DNA of 64,000 nucleotides, taken from positions 8,118,449 to 8,182,448 of the forward strand of contig CM075743.1 in assembly GCA_037974335.1 (NCBI GenBank), in the 5' to 3' direction. This document shows positions 28,901-34,745 of the stretch, in pieces. The position numbers and the translations under genes are program-made. The notes beneath the pieces are model-generated. The model was given only the letters and a program-made list of their open reading frames with translations, was not told the origin of the DNA and did not search any database. Every line of letters starts with the position of its first letter. The stretch's first letter is position 1. The DNA comes from Prionace glauca (lineage: Eukaryota > Chordata > Chondrichthyes > Carcharhiniformes > Carcharhinidae).

Positions 28901-31824
28901 CTCTGACCTTCGGGTAAGCATTCTCCAAGGCGGCCTTCATGACACACGACAGCGCAGAGTCGCTGAACAGAGACTGATAGCCAAGTTCCGCACACATGAG
29001 GACGGTCTCAACAGGGATCTTGGGTTCATGTCGCACTATCTGTAACCCCCGTGACTTGCCTGGGTTTGCAAAACCTCACTTACTGTACTGTCTGGAGACA
29101 ATACACATCTCTTTAACCTGTGATCAGTGCTCCTTCCACTCACATTATCAGCCACTTTAAGACTTGAACAGCAGCTTAGGTGTAAGGATTCGCATTCTAA
29201 TCAGTAATCTCTAAACTGTCTGTGCTTTATATGCTCTGTCTGAGGCCAGAACTCTCCATTCACCTGACGAAGAGGCAGTCCGCTCGAAAGCTTGTGAAAA
29301 TATTATCAAATAAATAGGTTGGACTAAAACCTGGTGTTGTCAGACTTTTTACTGTGTCACATGTACGCCAGACCCAGGTAAGGACAGCAGATTTTCTTCC
29401 CTAAAGAATAAAAGCGAACCAGATGGATTTTTTTTTACAACAATCAACAATGGTTTTGAGGCCATCATTAGACTTTTAATTCCAGATTATTGAATTCAAA
29501 TTTCATCATCTGCTATGGGGGGATCTGAACTCAGGTCCCCAGAGCATCACCCTGTGCCTCTAGATTACTAGAGCAGTGACAATACCACTATGCCACCACC
29601 TCCTTCATGTGCTTACCTAGTTTTTGCTGAATTGAAATGGTACAATTTGCCACAATCAATCATTAGAAAAGATAAAAGAAAGGCTGAGGTATTCTTAACC
29701 CTTGACTAATTTACAGCAATGTGGTTTATGGGTGTGATGGATGCAAAAATTATCACCATATCCATCATCACCATAGCCAGGAATAATAGCTTCGCTCTGA
29801 AAAATCAGACTCTGGATTTTGTATTAACAATTGGAAACTCGTGTACATCTTTGATCCATGATCAACATCTGTCTCAGGGAACCACAGCTGTTTGTGGCAA
29901 TCCTTTCTGCATCAACTGAAAACTCAACAGGGCAATCTTAATTTAAAAAATTCTAAGTGCCAAACGCGCGTGAAAACGGAAAAGAATTGTGGCCATTTTT
30001 GGACAAGCTCCCAGATGCAATCTTATGTCACTTAGAAAAATAAAAATTAGTTGTGATTCTCGCCAATAGGGGACGTGGACAGTCTATTCATACCAGGCAG
30101 CTGCCTGCTGACTGATAGATGGGGCTATTGTGCTTTCACTTCGATCTTCCAATGTACTGTGCACAACAGTACATAGTGCACAAGGGATTTGGCACTCCTC
30201 CCACCCACCCAACCACCCCCCAGACTTTACAAACCCATCCCCCAAAGGCAATACCCCTGATCACCTCCCTTGATTGCAACTCCCCCAATCACCACCCAGG
30301 ATCCCACCTAGCCGTTCGCTGCCCCCAATTTCCCCCCATGGCCCACTGGCCCTGTTCCCCACCCCACACCCACCCTGGTAATCCCTGATGTAGAGCATGG
30401 AGCTCCTCATGCCATGCCACCCCTCCCCCCCTGTTTAGGCCCCACCCCTCCTGTTCAGGCCCCACCCCTTCCCTTAGGTCTCATCCATTGGCACTGTCCA
30501 GTAGGCAATGCCTAGGTATGCAGTGGGCAATGAGAGTGCCTGTCTGGCAGTGCTGGGGTGTCAGGCTGGCAGTACCAAGCTGGCACTGTCCAAGGGATAC
30601 TACCTGCTCCAGCTCCAACCACCAAGGGGCTTTAATGGCCTCCAGTCCCACTGGCAAGACCATCACGTCGGGTCCCTGTTGCTGGGGAGCATATGGGATA
30701 CTCACCGGCGAGGACCTCCACCAGTAAAGCTGTTAAGGCAAGTACACCTGGACGATTGCATCCCAGGTTCATTAATAATATTAAAATAAGCTCATGAATA
30801 TTAAACTTAGTTTTGCACCCTACAGAACAGGGCCAGTAATATCATAAGAGGCAAGAAACTGTGCACAAGCCCGGTTTTTTGCCTCTTGTGTGATCTTATT
30901 GGCCATGCTGATTGACTGGCATGATGAGCCTGTAAGGTCACCCCCAACATGTTTGCCCATTCTTCAATCTTCATTATCACAAAAAGTAGTTGAAGCAAAT
31001 ACCATAAATCTGTTGGAGGTGCAGCTGGATTCCCAAATGAAGAAGAAAGGAACAGAAAGATAATTGGTGGGATTAGATGACGAAGGATGGGAGGAGGCTG
31101 GTGAGGAGAATAACAGTAAGGAGTCTCACAACATCAGGTTAAAGTCCAACAGGTTTATCTGGTAGCACAAGCTTTCGGAGTATCGCTCCTTCTTCAGGTG
31201 AGTGAAGAGTTTGAAGAAGTCTGAAGAAGGAGCAATACTCCAAAAGCTTGTGCTACAAAATAAACCTGTTGGGCTTTAATCTGGTGGTGTGGGACTTCTT
31301 ACTGTGCTTACCCCAGTCCAATGCTAGCATCTCCTCACCAAGGAGAATAACACCAGCATTGACCTGTTGGGCCAATGGATCGTTTCTGTGCTATAATTAC
31401 ATTTCAATGCTTTATAAACCGACATAATAATCAAAAATGACATTTCTCATCAGATCAGCACAAATCACTGTTCAAGTTCACCAGAAATAAATCGGATTTT
31501 TTTTATATTTTGTAGCAACTGGAAGCAGCGGAAGGGAGCACTGTTTATGCAAACATAAATGCCACTCGAAGTATCTCCGCAGGAGCGCTCAGCGAGGGAA
31601 ATGTCCAGTTCAATAATAATGAAAACAAAATCGCTTATGTAGCAGTGCAGTTTCAAAAGAAATCCCCAGCACTGAGTGGTGAGGTGGAAAGGCACTCAGT
31701 TAACAACATGGACACAGTCACCTACAGTACCATCAGTACTCAAAGCCAACTTGACAAAAATGCTCCATCACTCAATACTCCGCAGGATTCTCAAATGACA
31801 GTTTATGCTACTGTTAATCATTAG
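7932..31824 (+). CDS. ITIM/ITSM receptor with CD300/pIgR-like V domain and FcRL-like C2 domain (7 exons)
   Basis: Coding exons: 7932-7968, 14180-14503, 16962-17285, 19260-19353, 21470-21558, 26791-26843, 31516-31824. All introns are GT-AG (phases 1,1,1,2,1,0), and the join is 409 codons with no internal stop. Order: signal peptide (about 1-16); V-type Ig domain (20-120) with C35/C101 and the extra pair C50/C57 in the KYWCKG context typical of CD300 and pIgR; C2-type Ig domain (about 126-212) with C147/C193, W160 and an FcRL-like HQYYCTASN end; Ser/Thr-rich stalk (229-260); uncharged transmembrane helix (about 262-284) followed by KK; cytoplasmic tail with Y318, Y348, Y377 and Y404. The tail should recruit SHP-type phosphatases, and SH2D1A-type adaptors through the ITSMs. 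With no charged residue in the helix, it probably does not pair with DAP12 or FcR-gamma. Sequons are N78 and N213. Ligand unknown. It could be called a fish CD300-like or pIgR-like receptor; the exact orthologue is not assignable here. Confidence 0.88.
8955..9397 (+). mobile_element. CR1-type LINE, 3' coding end
   Basis: Plus-strand reading resembles the CR1 C-terminus ([16 protein letters not shown]-like, then [20 protein letters not shown]). It is 5'-truncated and broken by stops. It abuts another CR1 piece at 9398, so two insertions lie head to tail. Confidence 0.8.
9398..11290 (+). mobile_element. CR1-type LINE, reverse transcriptase to 3' end
   Basis: This covers RT from just before fingers to the C-terminus. 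Readable motifs: [79 protein letters not shown], and the catalytic core FADDTK near 10070. Frameshifts and stops separate the readable blocks (one break near 9935, more after 10160), so it is inactive. No endonuclease domain is present. The 3' tail contains a 74-base tandem array and ends near TTTCTTTGTTCTTT. Confidence 0.92.
10914..11220 (+). repeat. 74-bp tandem repeat in a CR1 tail, about four units
   Basis: Units starting near 10914, 10988, 11062 and 11136, plus an 11-base start of a fifth at 11210. Each contains ATGGACAAGTTGGG, GAAGGGCCTGTTTCCATGCT and CTCTATGACTTTATAA. Copies differ by only one or two bases, except the first, which runs in from the CR1 body. It is a duplication of the CR1 3' end. 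Confidence 0.95.
11868..12540 (-). mobile_element. CR1-type LINE, 3' end (outer part, split by SINEs)
   Basis: Antisense CR1: the left edge has the 3' tail (AAGAACACAAGAGATAGAAG ... CATTCAATACGATCATGGCT), then diverged C-terminal coding sequence. It is interrupted at about 12545 by two V-SINE insertions and continues at 13018. More diverged than the 337, 47222, 54815 and 61358 copies, hence older. Confidence 0.85.
12556..12862 (+). repeat. V-SINE (CR1-type tail), near complete
   Basis: A tRNA-like head (GTGGTTAGCACTGCTGCATC, B-box-like GGCTCGATTCC) is followed by the conserved central V domain (TGTGTGGAGTTTGCA ... GTGTCTGCGTGGGTTTCC ... CCCACAGTCCAAAGATATGC) and a tail CAGACTCGATGGGGTAAATG ending TTTCTATGATTCT. 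Inserted in the CR1 at 11868-13480. Confidence 0.9.
12863..13012 (+). repeat. V-SINE 3' part with the AATAAATAA tail type
   Basis: Starts inside the V domain (CCACAGTCTGAAAGACATGC) and ends GTGTTAATGTAAGCCTACTT, then GTGACATTAATAAATAA. It directly abuts the preceding SINE, so one of the two probably inserted in or next to the other. Confidence 0.8.
13018..13480 (-). mobile_element. CR1-type LINE (inner part of the split copy)
   Basis: Continuation of the CR1 at 11868-12540. The minus-strand reading includes KFADDVETG, a diverged FADD catalytic core, and the [12 protein letters not shown] region. The coding sequence is broken. Confidence 0.8.
13500..13780. repeat. C-rich, low-complexity stretch
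   Basis: Runs of CCCC(A/T) on the + strand. The open frames on both strands are proline- or glycine-rich and have no domain. Confidence 0.6.
14180..14503 (+). CDS. Receptor exon 2: V-type Ig domain (CD300/pIgR type)
   Basis: One 324-base exon, phase 1 to phase 1, acceptor TCTCTTCAG, donor G|GTACAT. Residues 13-120 (last codon shared with exon 3). Landmarks: strand-B Cys in ITISCHYD (C35), KYWCKG (W49, C50), C57 six residues later, and RWYSCGI (C101). The second Cys pair and the WCGI-like end are the CD300/pIgR/FCAMR signature. The usual DSG before the F strand is changed to SNA, and the Trp after WY is Ser. One N-glycosylation sequon (N78). Confidence 0.95.
14793..15096 (+). repeat. V-SINE, near complete
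   Basis: In receptor intron 2. Head GCGACATAGTAGCATAATGA, B-box GGTTCAATTCC, V domain TGTGTGGAGTTTACACG ... CGCTCCGGTTTCCTCCCACA, tail GGGCCGAATAGCCTCCTTG ending GGGATTCTATGA. Confidence 0.9.
15400..15530 (+). mobile_element. LINE family A fragment
   Basis: Matches the C-terminal coding part of the LINE seen at 58735: GGAGCACCACCACCTGTAAA, then CCATCCTGACTTGGGAATAT and TCACTGTCGCATCAG. Truncated at both ends. Confidence 0.65.
15531..15960. other. intron sequence, nothing recognised
   Basis: No gene or repeat that I can name. Confidence 0.4.
15970..16236 (+). repeat. V-SINE, near complete
   Basis: Head GGCACAGTGATTAGCACTGC, GGTTCAATTCC box, V domain TGTGGAGTTTGCACACTC, tail ending CCCATGATTCTAT. 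Somewhat diverged, with short deletions. Confidence 0.88.
16443..16660 (+). repeat. tRNA-derived SINE, second family
   Basis: A tRNA-like head with an A-box-like TTAGCTCAATTAGCTGGG and a B-box GGTTCAATTCC is followed by a body (ATGAAGGCAACACTTTCTCA ... GTCAGCTCTCCCCCTCAAAG) and the end GGGACTATGGCGACGTTACA. It has no V domain and is distinct from the V-SINEs. The head is not a functional tRNA because it runs straight into the body. Confidence 0.75.
16962..17285 (+). CDS. Receptor exon 3: C2-type Ig domain (FcRL-like)
   Basis: Also 324 bases, phase 1-1, acceptor TTTCCCACAG, donor G|GTAAGT. Residues 121-228, with the junction codon G229 shared with exon 4. Landmarks: GSVFISCES (C147), STWYEK (W160), HQYYCTASN (C193) and a G strand EIVTVSV. 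The pattern resembles C2 domains of Fc-receptor-like and CD22-type proteins more than the first domain. Extra cysteines C138 and C181 may form a second bridge, and C219 lies in the linker. Sequon N213. Confidence 0.95.
17415..17515 (+). mobile_element. CR1-type LINE fragment
   Basis: The reading [17 protein letters not shown] is the conserved block just after the RT catalytic core in CR1. About 100 bases only. Confidence 0.65.
17646..18910 (-). mobile_element. L2/Rex-like LINE, RT to 3' end
   Basis: Minus-strand frames show non-LTR RT blocks: [40 protein letters not shown], the core [44 protein letters not shown], then [20 protein letters not shown]. Unlike CR1 it ends in a TTTGA-rich tail (left edge, about 17646-17680). 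It is frameshifted near 18220-18263 and lacks an endonuclease. A second copy lies at 39432-40036. Clade assignment (L2 versus Rex1) is from memory and tentative. Confidence 0.85.
18911..19259. other. end of receptor intron 3, nothing recognised
   Basis: No named repeat. It ends with the acceptor of exon 4 (TTTCCCTGTTTTAACAG). Confidence 0.4.
19260..19353 (+). CDS. Receptor exon 4: Ser/Thr-rich stalk
   Basis: 94 bases, entering in phase 1 and leaving in phase 2 (donor AG|GTACAA). Encodes the extracellular stalk residues 229-259, rich in Ser and Thr ([18 protein letters not shown]), a likely O-glycan region, with one Cys (C234) that could support dimerisation. Support comes from the splice signals and frame continuity rather than from homology. 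Confidence 0.82.
19354..20190. other. intron 4, first part, nothing recognised
   Basis: No gene or named repeat seen. Confidence 0.4.
20195..20345. repeat. Penelope-type 3'-end foldback, short
   Basis: Starts GAGATGCCGGCGTTGGACTG, then AACACAGTAAGAAGTCTCAC, and ends with a near-inverse (TTGGACTCTAAC ... TTGTGAGACTCCTTACTAC). The centre with the hammerhead-like core is lost. Related to 31098-31340 and to the 3' end of the Penelope-like element at 29270-29355. Confidence 0.7.
20545..20680. repeat. Dispersed repeat, unknown class
   Basis: Resembles 50960-51070: AAAATCCCACTGACAGCAGT, then GGCAGGACC/GGGACTGC-type and CTGGGAGGCCGGAGAATTCT. Probably a family of old repeats. Confidence 0.5.
20685..21415 (+). 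repeat. Old SINE-like repeat (TATAAATGCAA-tail family), split
   Basis: Plus-strand copy: 20690-20760 (CTGTGCTGTCAGAGGTGTCA ... GATGTTAAACCTAGG) continues at 21123-21415 (CCCCTCAGGTGGATATAACA ... CCATATTTCCTAAATTACAG). Compare the antisense copies at 43495, 53870 and 58350. It is interrupted by the tRNA SINE at 20762-21122. Confidence 0.6.
20762..21122 (-). repeat. tRNA-derived SINE with LINE-A tail, near complete
   Basis: On the minus strand: tRNA-like head (CTAATGGTATTATTGATAGAC ... B-box GGTTCAAATCC), a body, then a tail GGGATGGGCAATAAATGCTG ... CCCACGAATGAATAAAAAG. The tail matches the 3' end of LINE family A. It is inserted into the older repeat at 20685-21415. Confidence 0.85.
21470..21558 (+). 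CDS. Receptor exon 5: transmembrane helix
   Basis: 89 bases, acceptor CTCTGTATCACAG, donor AAAG|GTGTGT. Residues 260-289 contain a hydrophobic run of about 23 residues ([20 protein letters not shown], then LY) followed by KK. There is no charged residue within the helix, as in inhibitory receptors that signal through their own tail. Confidence 0.93.
21559..22500. other. start of intron 5, nothing recognised
   Basis: No supported gene. A short splice-like stretch at 22107-22170 was considered and rejected. Confidence 0.4.
22560..22690 (+). repeat. G-rich low-complexity run
   Basis: Many runs of three to six G on the + strand (GGGGATGGGGATGGGAGAGG, GTGGGGAGGGGGGG). It could fold as a G-quadruplex. 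Confidence 0.6.
22810..23880 (-). mobile_element. Possible retroelement fossil, unresolved
   Basis: The minus strand shows short stretches with coding character, including Glu/Gln/Lys/Val repeats around 22870-22925 from a 12-base tandem. No diagnostic domain is visible. It may be the C-terminal pol or LTR region of a Gypsy-like fossil, or unrelated. Broken. Confidence 0.25.
23935..24292 (-). repeat. V-SINE, near complete, antisense
   Basis: Left edge ATCATAGAATACGTATATAG (tail), then TTGGCCGATTGGGTCTGCAC, V domain GGAAGAAACCGGAGCACCTG ... GTGCAAACTCCACA, and head TTGAACCCGGGTCCCTGG ... CAGTGCTAATCACTGTGCCA. Confidence 0.9.
24575..24900 (-). mobile_element. LINE family A, 3' end
   Basis: The left edge holds the tail (TTCAAGGAATGTAAGCATAG, GCATTCATTGCCAATCCCTG), then C-terminal coding sequence in antisense (GGTGTAGGTACACCCACAAT, ATCTGCTGTCCTTGTCCTTC). 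5'-truncated. Confidence 0.8.
24942..25263 (-). repeat. V-SINE, near complete, antisense
   Basis: Tail AGGATCATAGAATCTCTACA, V domain ACCCATGCAGACATGGGGAG, head TTGAACCCAGGTC ... TGCTAACCATTGTGCCACC. Confidence 0.9.
25264..26790. other. end of intron 5, nothing recognised
   Basis: About 1.5 kb of AT-rich intron with no repeat that I can name. It ends with the acceptor TGTAATTTTTCAG. Confidence 0.4.
26791..26843 (+). CDS. Receptor exon 6: juxtamembrane cytoplasmic segment
   Basis: 53 bases, phase 1 in and phase 0 out (CAG|GTAAGG). Encodes residues 290-307 ([18 protein letters not shown]), a polar, basic linker. Support: good splice signals and frame continuity from the transmembrane exon to the ITIM exon. 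A different small exon could be used instead. Confidence 0.75.
26978..27091 (-). repeat. tRNA-derived SINE with LINE-A tail, left half
   Basis: Tail and body (TTTATTCATTCATGGGATGT ... GCCAGCATTTATTGCCCATC ... GGTCTGGAGTCATATGT). Interrupted by the Penelope-like element; the right half is at 29356-29606. Confidence 0.85.
27083..29364 (+). mobile_element. Penelope-like element (RT plus GIY-YIG) with target-site duplication
   Basis: The element (27092-29355, 2264 bases) is flanked by GTCATATGT (27083-27091) and GTCACATGT (29356-29364). Penelope-type RT blocks in the + frame: [67 protein letters not shown] and the catalytic [11 protein letters not shown] (27130-28060). Downstream are [20 protein letters not shown] and [14 protein letters not shown], a Cys-containing linker, and a GIY-YIG nuclease (NIVYLIRC ... 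WYIGET, about 28730-29044). It is 5'-truncated ahead of the RT and its reading frame is interrupted a few times, so it is dead. The 3' end carries a hammerhead-like core. It lies sense in receptor intron 6. Confidence 0.95.
29261..29296 (+). ncRNA. Hammerhead-like core in the Penelope 3' end
   Basis: CTGACGA is followed by a possible short hairpin (AGAG ... CTC) and GAAA. The flanking TTCAC and GTGAA (immediately outside) are complementary. This is the layout of hammerhead stems I and II with the CUGANGA and GAAA cores, which Penelope-like elements are known to carry. An extra A before stem II and no clear stem III make activity doubtful. Confidence 0.4.
29356..29606 (-). repeat. tRNA-derived SINE with LINE-A tail, right half
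   Basis: Resumes after the Penelope-like insert (GTACGCCAGACCCAGGTAAG ... GGATCTGAACTCAGGTCCCC ... TACCACTATGCCACCACC). The head is more complete here than in the copy at 20762. Confidence 0.85.
29607..30170. other. intron 6, nothing recognised
   Basis: No gene or named repeat. Confidence 0.4.
30175..30790. repeat. C-rich and GGCA-rich low-complexity stretch
   Basis: 30190-30480 is C-rich (CCCACCCACCCAACCACCCC). 30480-30700 has repeated GGCAGTG/GGCACTG-type words. No domain in any frame. A similar C-rich stretch occurs at 56460-56700. Confidence 0.5.
31098..31340. repeat. Penelope-type 3'-end foldback (inverted repeat)
   Basis: The left arm AACAGTAAGGAGTCTCACAA ... CAAGCTTTCGGAGTATCGCT is the inverse of the right arm GGAGCAATACTCCAAAAGCT ... 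GTGGGACTTCTTACTGTG. Both arms correspond to the 3' end of the Penelope-like element. It extends to ACCCCAGTCCAATGCTAGCA. Each arm holds one hammerhead-like core (31165-31200 minus; 31221-31252 plus). Confidence 0.85.
31516..31824 (+). CDS. Receptor exon 7: ITIM/ITSM tail, stop
   Basis: 309 bases ending in TAG (31822-31824), acceptor TATATTTTGTAG. Residues 308-409. Four tyrosine motifs: TVYANI (Y318, ITSM-type TxYxxI), IAYVAV (Y348, ITIM), VTYSTI (Y377, ITIM) and TVYATV (Y404, ITSM-type TxYxxV, six residues from the C-terminus). Phosphorylated ITIMs bind SHP-1/SHP-2 and ITSMs can bind SAP-family adaptors, so the sign of signalling may be switchable. Confidence 0.95.
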   Translation, partial: QLEAAEGSTVYANINATRSISAGALSEGNVQFNNNENKIAYVAVQFQKKSPALSGEVERHSVNNMDTVTYSTISTQSQLDKNAPSLNTPQDSQMTVYATVNH

Positions 31825-31918
31825 GAAAATCATTCATGTGGTGCAAGTGTTTTTTACTGTTCCATCTTATTTTGTACTTCAGTTGCATTGAATTTCTTGT
31901 GACAAGAGTCAGAAGACT

Positions 31919-32238
31919 GGGTGGCATGATGGCACAGTGGTTAGCATTGCTGCCTCACAGCGCCAGGGTCCTGGGTTCGATTCCCAGCTTGGGTCACTGT
32001 CTGTGTGGAGTTTGCATGTTCTCCCTGTTTCTGTGTGGGTTTCCTCCAGGTGCTCCAGTTTCCTCCCACAGTCCAAAGATGAGCAGGTTAGGTGGATTAG
32101 CCATGTTAAATTGCCCCTTAGTGTCAGGGGACCAGCTTGCATAAATATGGGGATAGGGCCTTGGTGGGATTGTGGTTGATGCAGACCTGATGAGCTGAAT
32201 AGCTTCCTTCTGCACTGTGGGGTTCTGTGGTTCTATGG
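31919..32238 (+). repeat. V-SINE, near complete, in the presumed 3' UTR
   Basis: GGGTGGCATGATGGCACAGT head, GGTTCGATTCC box, V domain, tail ending GGGTTCTGTGGTTCTATGG. Among the less diverged V-SINE copies in the window. Confidence 0.92.
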
Positions 32239-32299
32239 AGTCACCCGAGTAGTGACCCCATGCAACTCCTATAAATTGAGAGTTATTTCCTCCATTTCC

Positions 32300-32510
32300 A
32301 TTGATCATCCCAATTTGGTATTATCAACAAATGTAATCAATTTACCTTGAGTTTTGAGTCTAGGTCATTTGTATTAATGAGAAATAGTGGTGTTCCCAAT
32401 ATCAAGCCTTGTGGCACCCAAACCAGTGCTTATTTCCCCAAATACCCAAACAAGCCCTCCATAATATAACAGCTCTAAGAGGTCTGCTTTGTTGAACATC
32501 AATTTTTTGT
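32300..32510 (-). mobile_element. CR1-like fragment
   Basis: The antisense text TTGGTATTATCAACAAATGT ... CAAGCCTTGTGGCACCC resembles the RT block downstream of the catalytic core in CR1-like LINEs. Diverged. Confidence 0.45.
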
Positions 32511-32599
32511 CTCCAGGTCAGGAAATTAGATGTTTGAGCTCTAAGTTAGTGACAGAAGAACATTTATAATGAGGTCAGGAGTTGATGGCACCCAGCTTC

Positions 32600-32695
32600 T
32601 GACCTCAGTGCAGCCTTGGTTCGATTCTCTCTCCACAAATGCTGTCAGACCTGTTGAGTTTCTCCAGCATTTTCCGTTCTTGTTTCAAATATGGA
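32600..32695. repeat. Short dispersed repeat, unknown class
   Basis: Resembles 3425-3495 (CTCCACAAATGCTGTCAGAC, GAGTTTCTCCAGCATTTTCC). Confidence 0.4.
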
Positions 32696-33184
32696 CAAAA
32701 CAGCTGAATTCCACAGTGAGGTGCGAGTGACTGCCCATGATATCAAGGCAAGTGTGGCCTAGCCAAACTGGAGTCGATGGCAATCAGGGATTGCCATTTT
32801 TGAATCTGGATGAGTTATTACAAACTTTGATGCTTACAAATGGAAACAATATGAGAGAAAAGGGAGTAACAAGATGAGATCGGGTAGATAGAATGGAAAG
32901 AAACTTGTATGGAGCATAAACAGCATAGCTACTTGGACTATTTTTGTACTGAACATTCTATGCAATTCAATGCAAACTTGTACCAGTATTTTAAATGATT
33001 TTAGTTTTATTCATTTTTGTTTTCCGGTTCTTTTCCCAAAAGATTTTGTCTTAATTTCAACTGAGTCATTTTGAACTTATGTATCATTGGTGTATTCATT
33101 AAAATGTATATTATTTTATTGAGTTATCTATATATTGTCTGGTGCTGGTATAAAGCACGTGATACCATAACGTCTTCAAATGTG

Positions 33185-33200
33185 AATAAAATGCAATAAA
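33185..33200 (+). promoter_or_regulatory. Candidate poly(A) signals of the receptor gene
   Basis: Two AATAAA hexamers (33185-33190 and 33195-33200) in AT-rich sequence, about 1.37 kb past the stop codon. No closer perfect AATAAA was noticed. This would put a V-SINE inside the 3' UTR. Confidence 0.4.
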
Positions 33201-33785
33201 AAGAATGTGCACAACTATATCAATTTCAAAGTATCGTTTACATCAAATGTAACCCTGCAAAAATTATATTCTGCATTTATTTTATTCCTGTAATGTCTTG
33301 AATTGAGTACAGTAAAGGCTTAACATTTATAAAGCATTTCCTTGCTTTTATACTCTACTCCCTCATTAATAAGGCTAAGGATGCAATTTTCTTTTCCGAA
33401 TAGCCCTCCAGCCTAACCTGCCACCTTTACATATTTCTGTACATTACTGATGATACGAGAGAAGGATGAATGCTGCTATGTCAACATAAATCACACAGCT
33501 GCAGCACTGAAAATATTTATAATTACATCTGTCTCATGGTGCAATTATATTCTATTTCAGAAAGGTACTATGACACTATGACACACAGGTTTCATTAGTG
33601 AAACCTGATTCTTTGTTGCACGTTTTTATTTACCCCTTTCCAGAATTGTACCACTGTGAAGCTAACTGATCAGGGGGTCCAGCACCTTTCTTCAAGGATG
33701 TGGTCTCTGATCCTCAACCAACATAACCACTCAGCCTATAAAAGTTACACCCGTGCAATCTTCACCAAAATGGCACAGGTCTGCA
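33201..33785. other. no gene seen
   Basis: AT-rich sequence downstream of the receptor; nothing recognised. Confidence 0.4.
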
Positions 33786-33789
33786 GAAC

Positions 33790-34100
33790 CTAGAATACCT
33801 ACAGTGCAGAAGGAGGCCATTTGGCCCATCAAACAGTCCCATCCAGGCCCTATTCCCATAACCCCCATATATTTACCCTGCTAATCCTCCTGACACTAAG
33901 GGGCAATTTACAATGTTTCAATCACCTAACCTGCACATCTTTAAGGTGTGGGAGGAAACTGGAGCACCCAGTGGAAACTCAGGCAGACAATGGGAGAATG
34001 TGCAAACTCCACATAGACATTCACCCAAGGCTGGAATTGAATCTGGGTTCCTGGCACTGTGGGTCAGGAGTGCTAACCACTGTGCTAATTTGCCACCCAA
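33790..34100 (-). repeat. V-SINE, near complete, antisense
   Basis: Tail GAATACCTACAGTGCAGAAG, TTGGCCCATC, V domain GGAGGAAACTGGAGCACCCA, head GTGCTAACCACTGTGC. Confidence 0.9.
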
Positions 34101-34169
34101 AACCTACTCAACTCTGCTCATGATGATCCTGATGGAATGAATTTACCAATTTTATATTCATGGAAGAAA

Positions 34170-34340
34170 ACAGCTGCAGCAACTGTGGGTGGAATTTTCC
34201 AGCCCATCCCACCACAGGATCTTCCTGTTCCACTGAAGGCATCCCTCTCATGGCGGGTTCATCAGTGGCAGGATGGGTGAGCATAAACCGCCATAGACGT
34301 CCGTGAGACCAGAGGATCCTACTGGCAGCCAATTGTGAGC
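34170..34340. repeat. Dispersed repeat, unknown class
   Basis: GGTGGAATTTTCCAGCCCAT ... GAGGATCCTACTGGCAGCC loosely resembles 20545-20680 and 50890-51080. Confidence 0.35.
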
Positions 34341-34439
34341 TGTCTCCATCGCCAGAAAACAAGACACGCAGTGGGGAGAGGAAGGCCGAGGGGAGGTGGA
34401 GGTGGAGTGAGGGCAGACAGCAAACCATTGAACACAGAG

Positions 34440-34745
34440 CAAGGCCATTCAACCTTATTGCCAGTGCTGACTCTTTGAAAGAGTTAGTCACACTCTTCGG
34501 TAAAACCTTGTCCAGTATGTATACTACTCTGTTTAGAAAGGTATTATTTCATGTGCTTCTGCCATCCTTTCAGGCAGCGCGCTCCAGTTCATAATTTGCT
34601 CGCTTCTGGTTATCATTATCAATTGGTTGTACTGGTTGCTGATGTTCCTGCCACTGCATCTTCACAATATTGAATACCTCTATTCAATCTCTGTATGACC
34701 TTCTCTTCTCTCTGAAGAAGAACTCCATCTTCTCCAGTACATCGC
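34440..34745 (-). mobile_element. CR1-like LINE, 3' end, old
   Basis: The antisense layout matches CR1 3' ends (TGCTGACTCTTTGAAAGAGT; TTTCAGGCAGCGCGCTCCAG; CCTCTATTCAATCTC; AAGAAGAACTCCATCTTCTC). More diverged than other copies. Confidence 0.6.
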
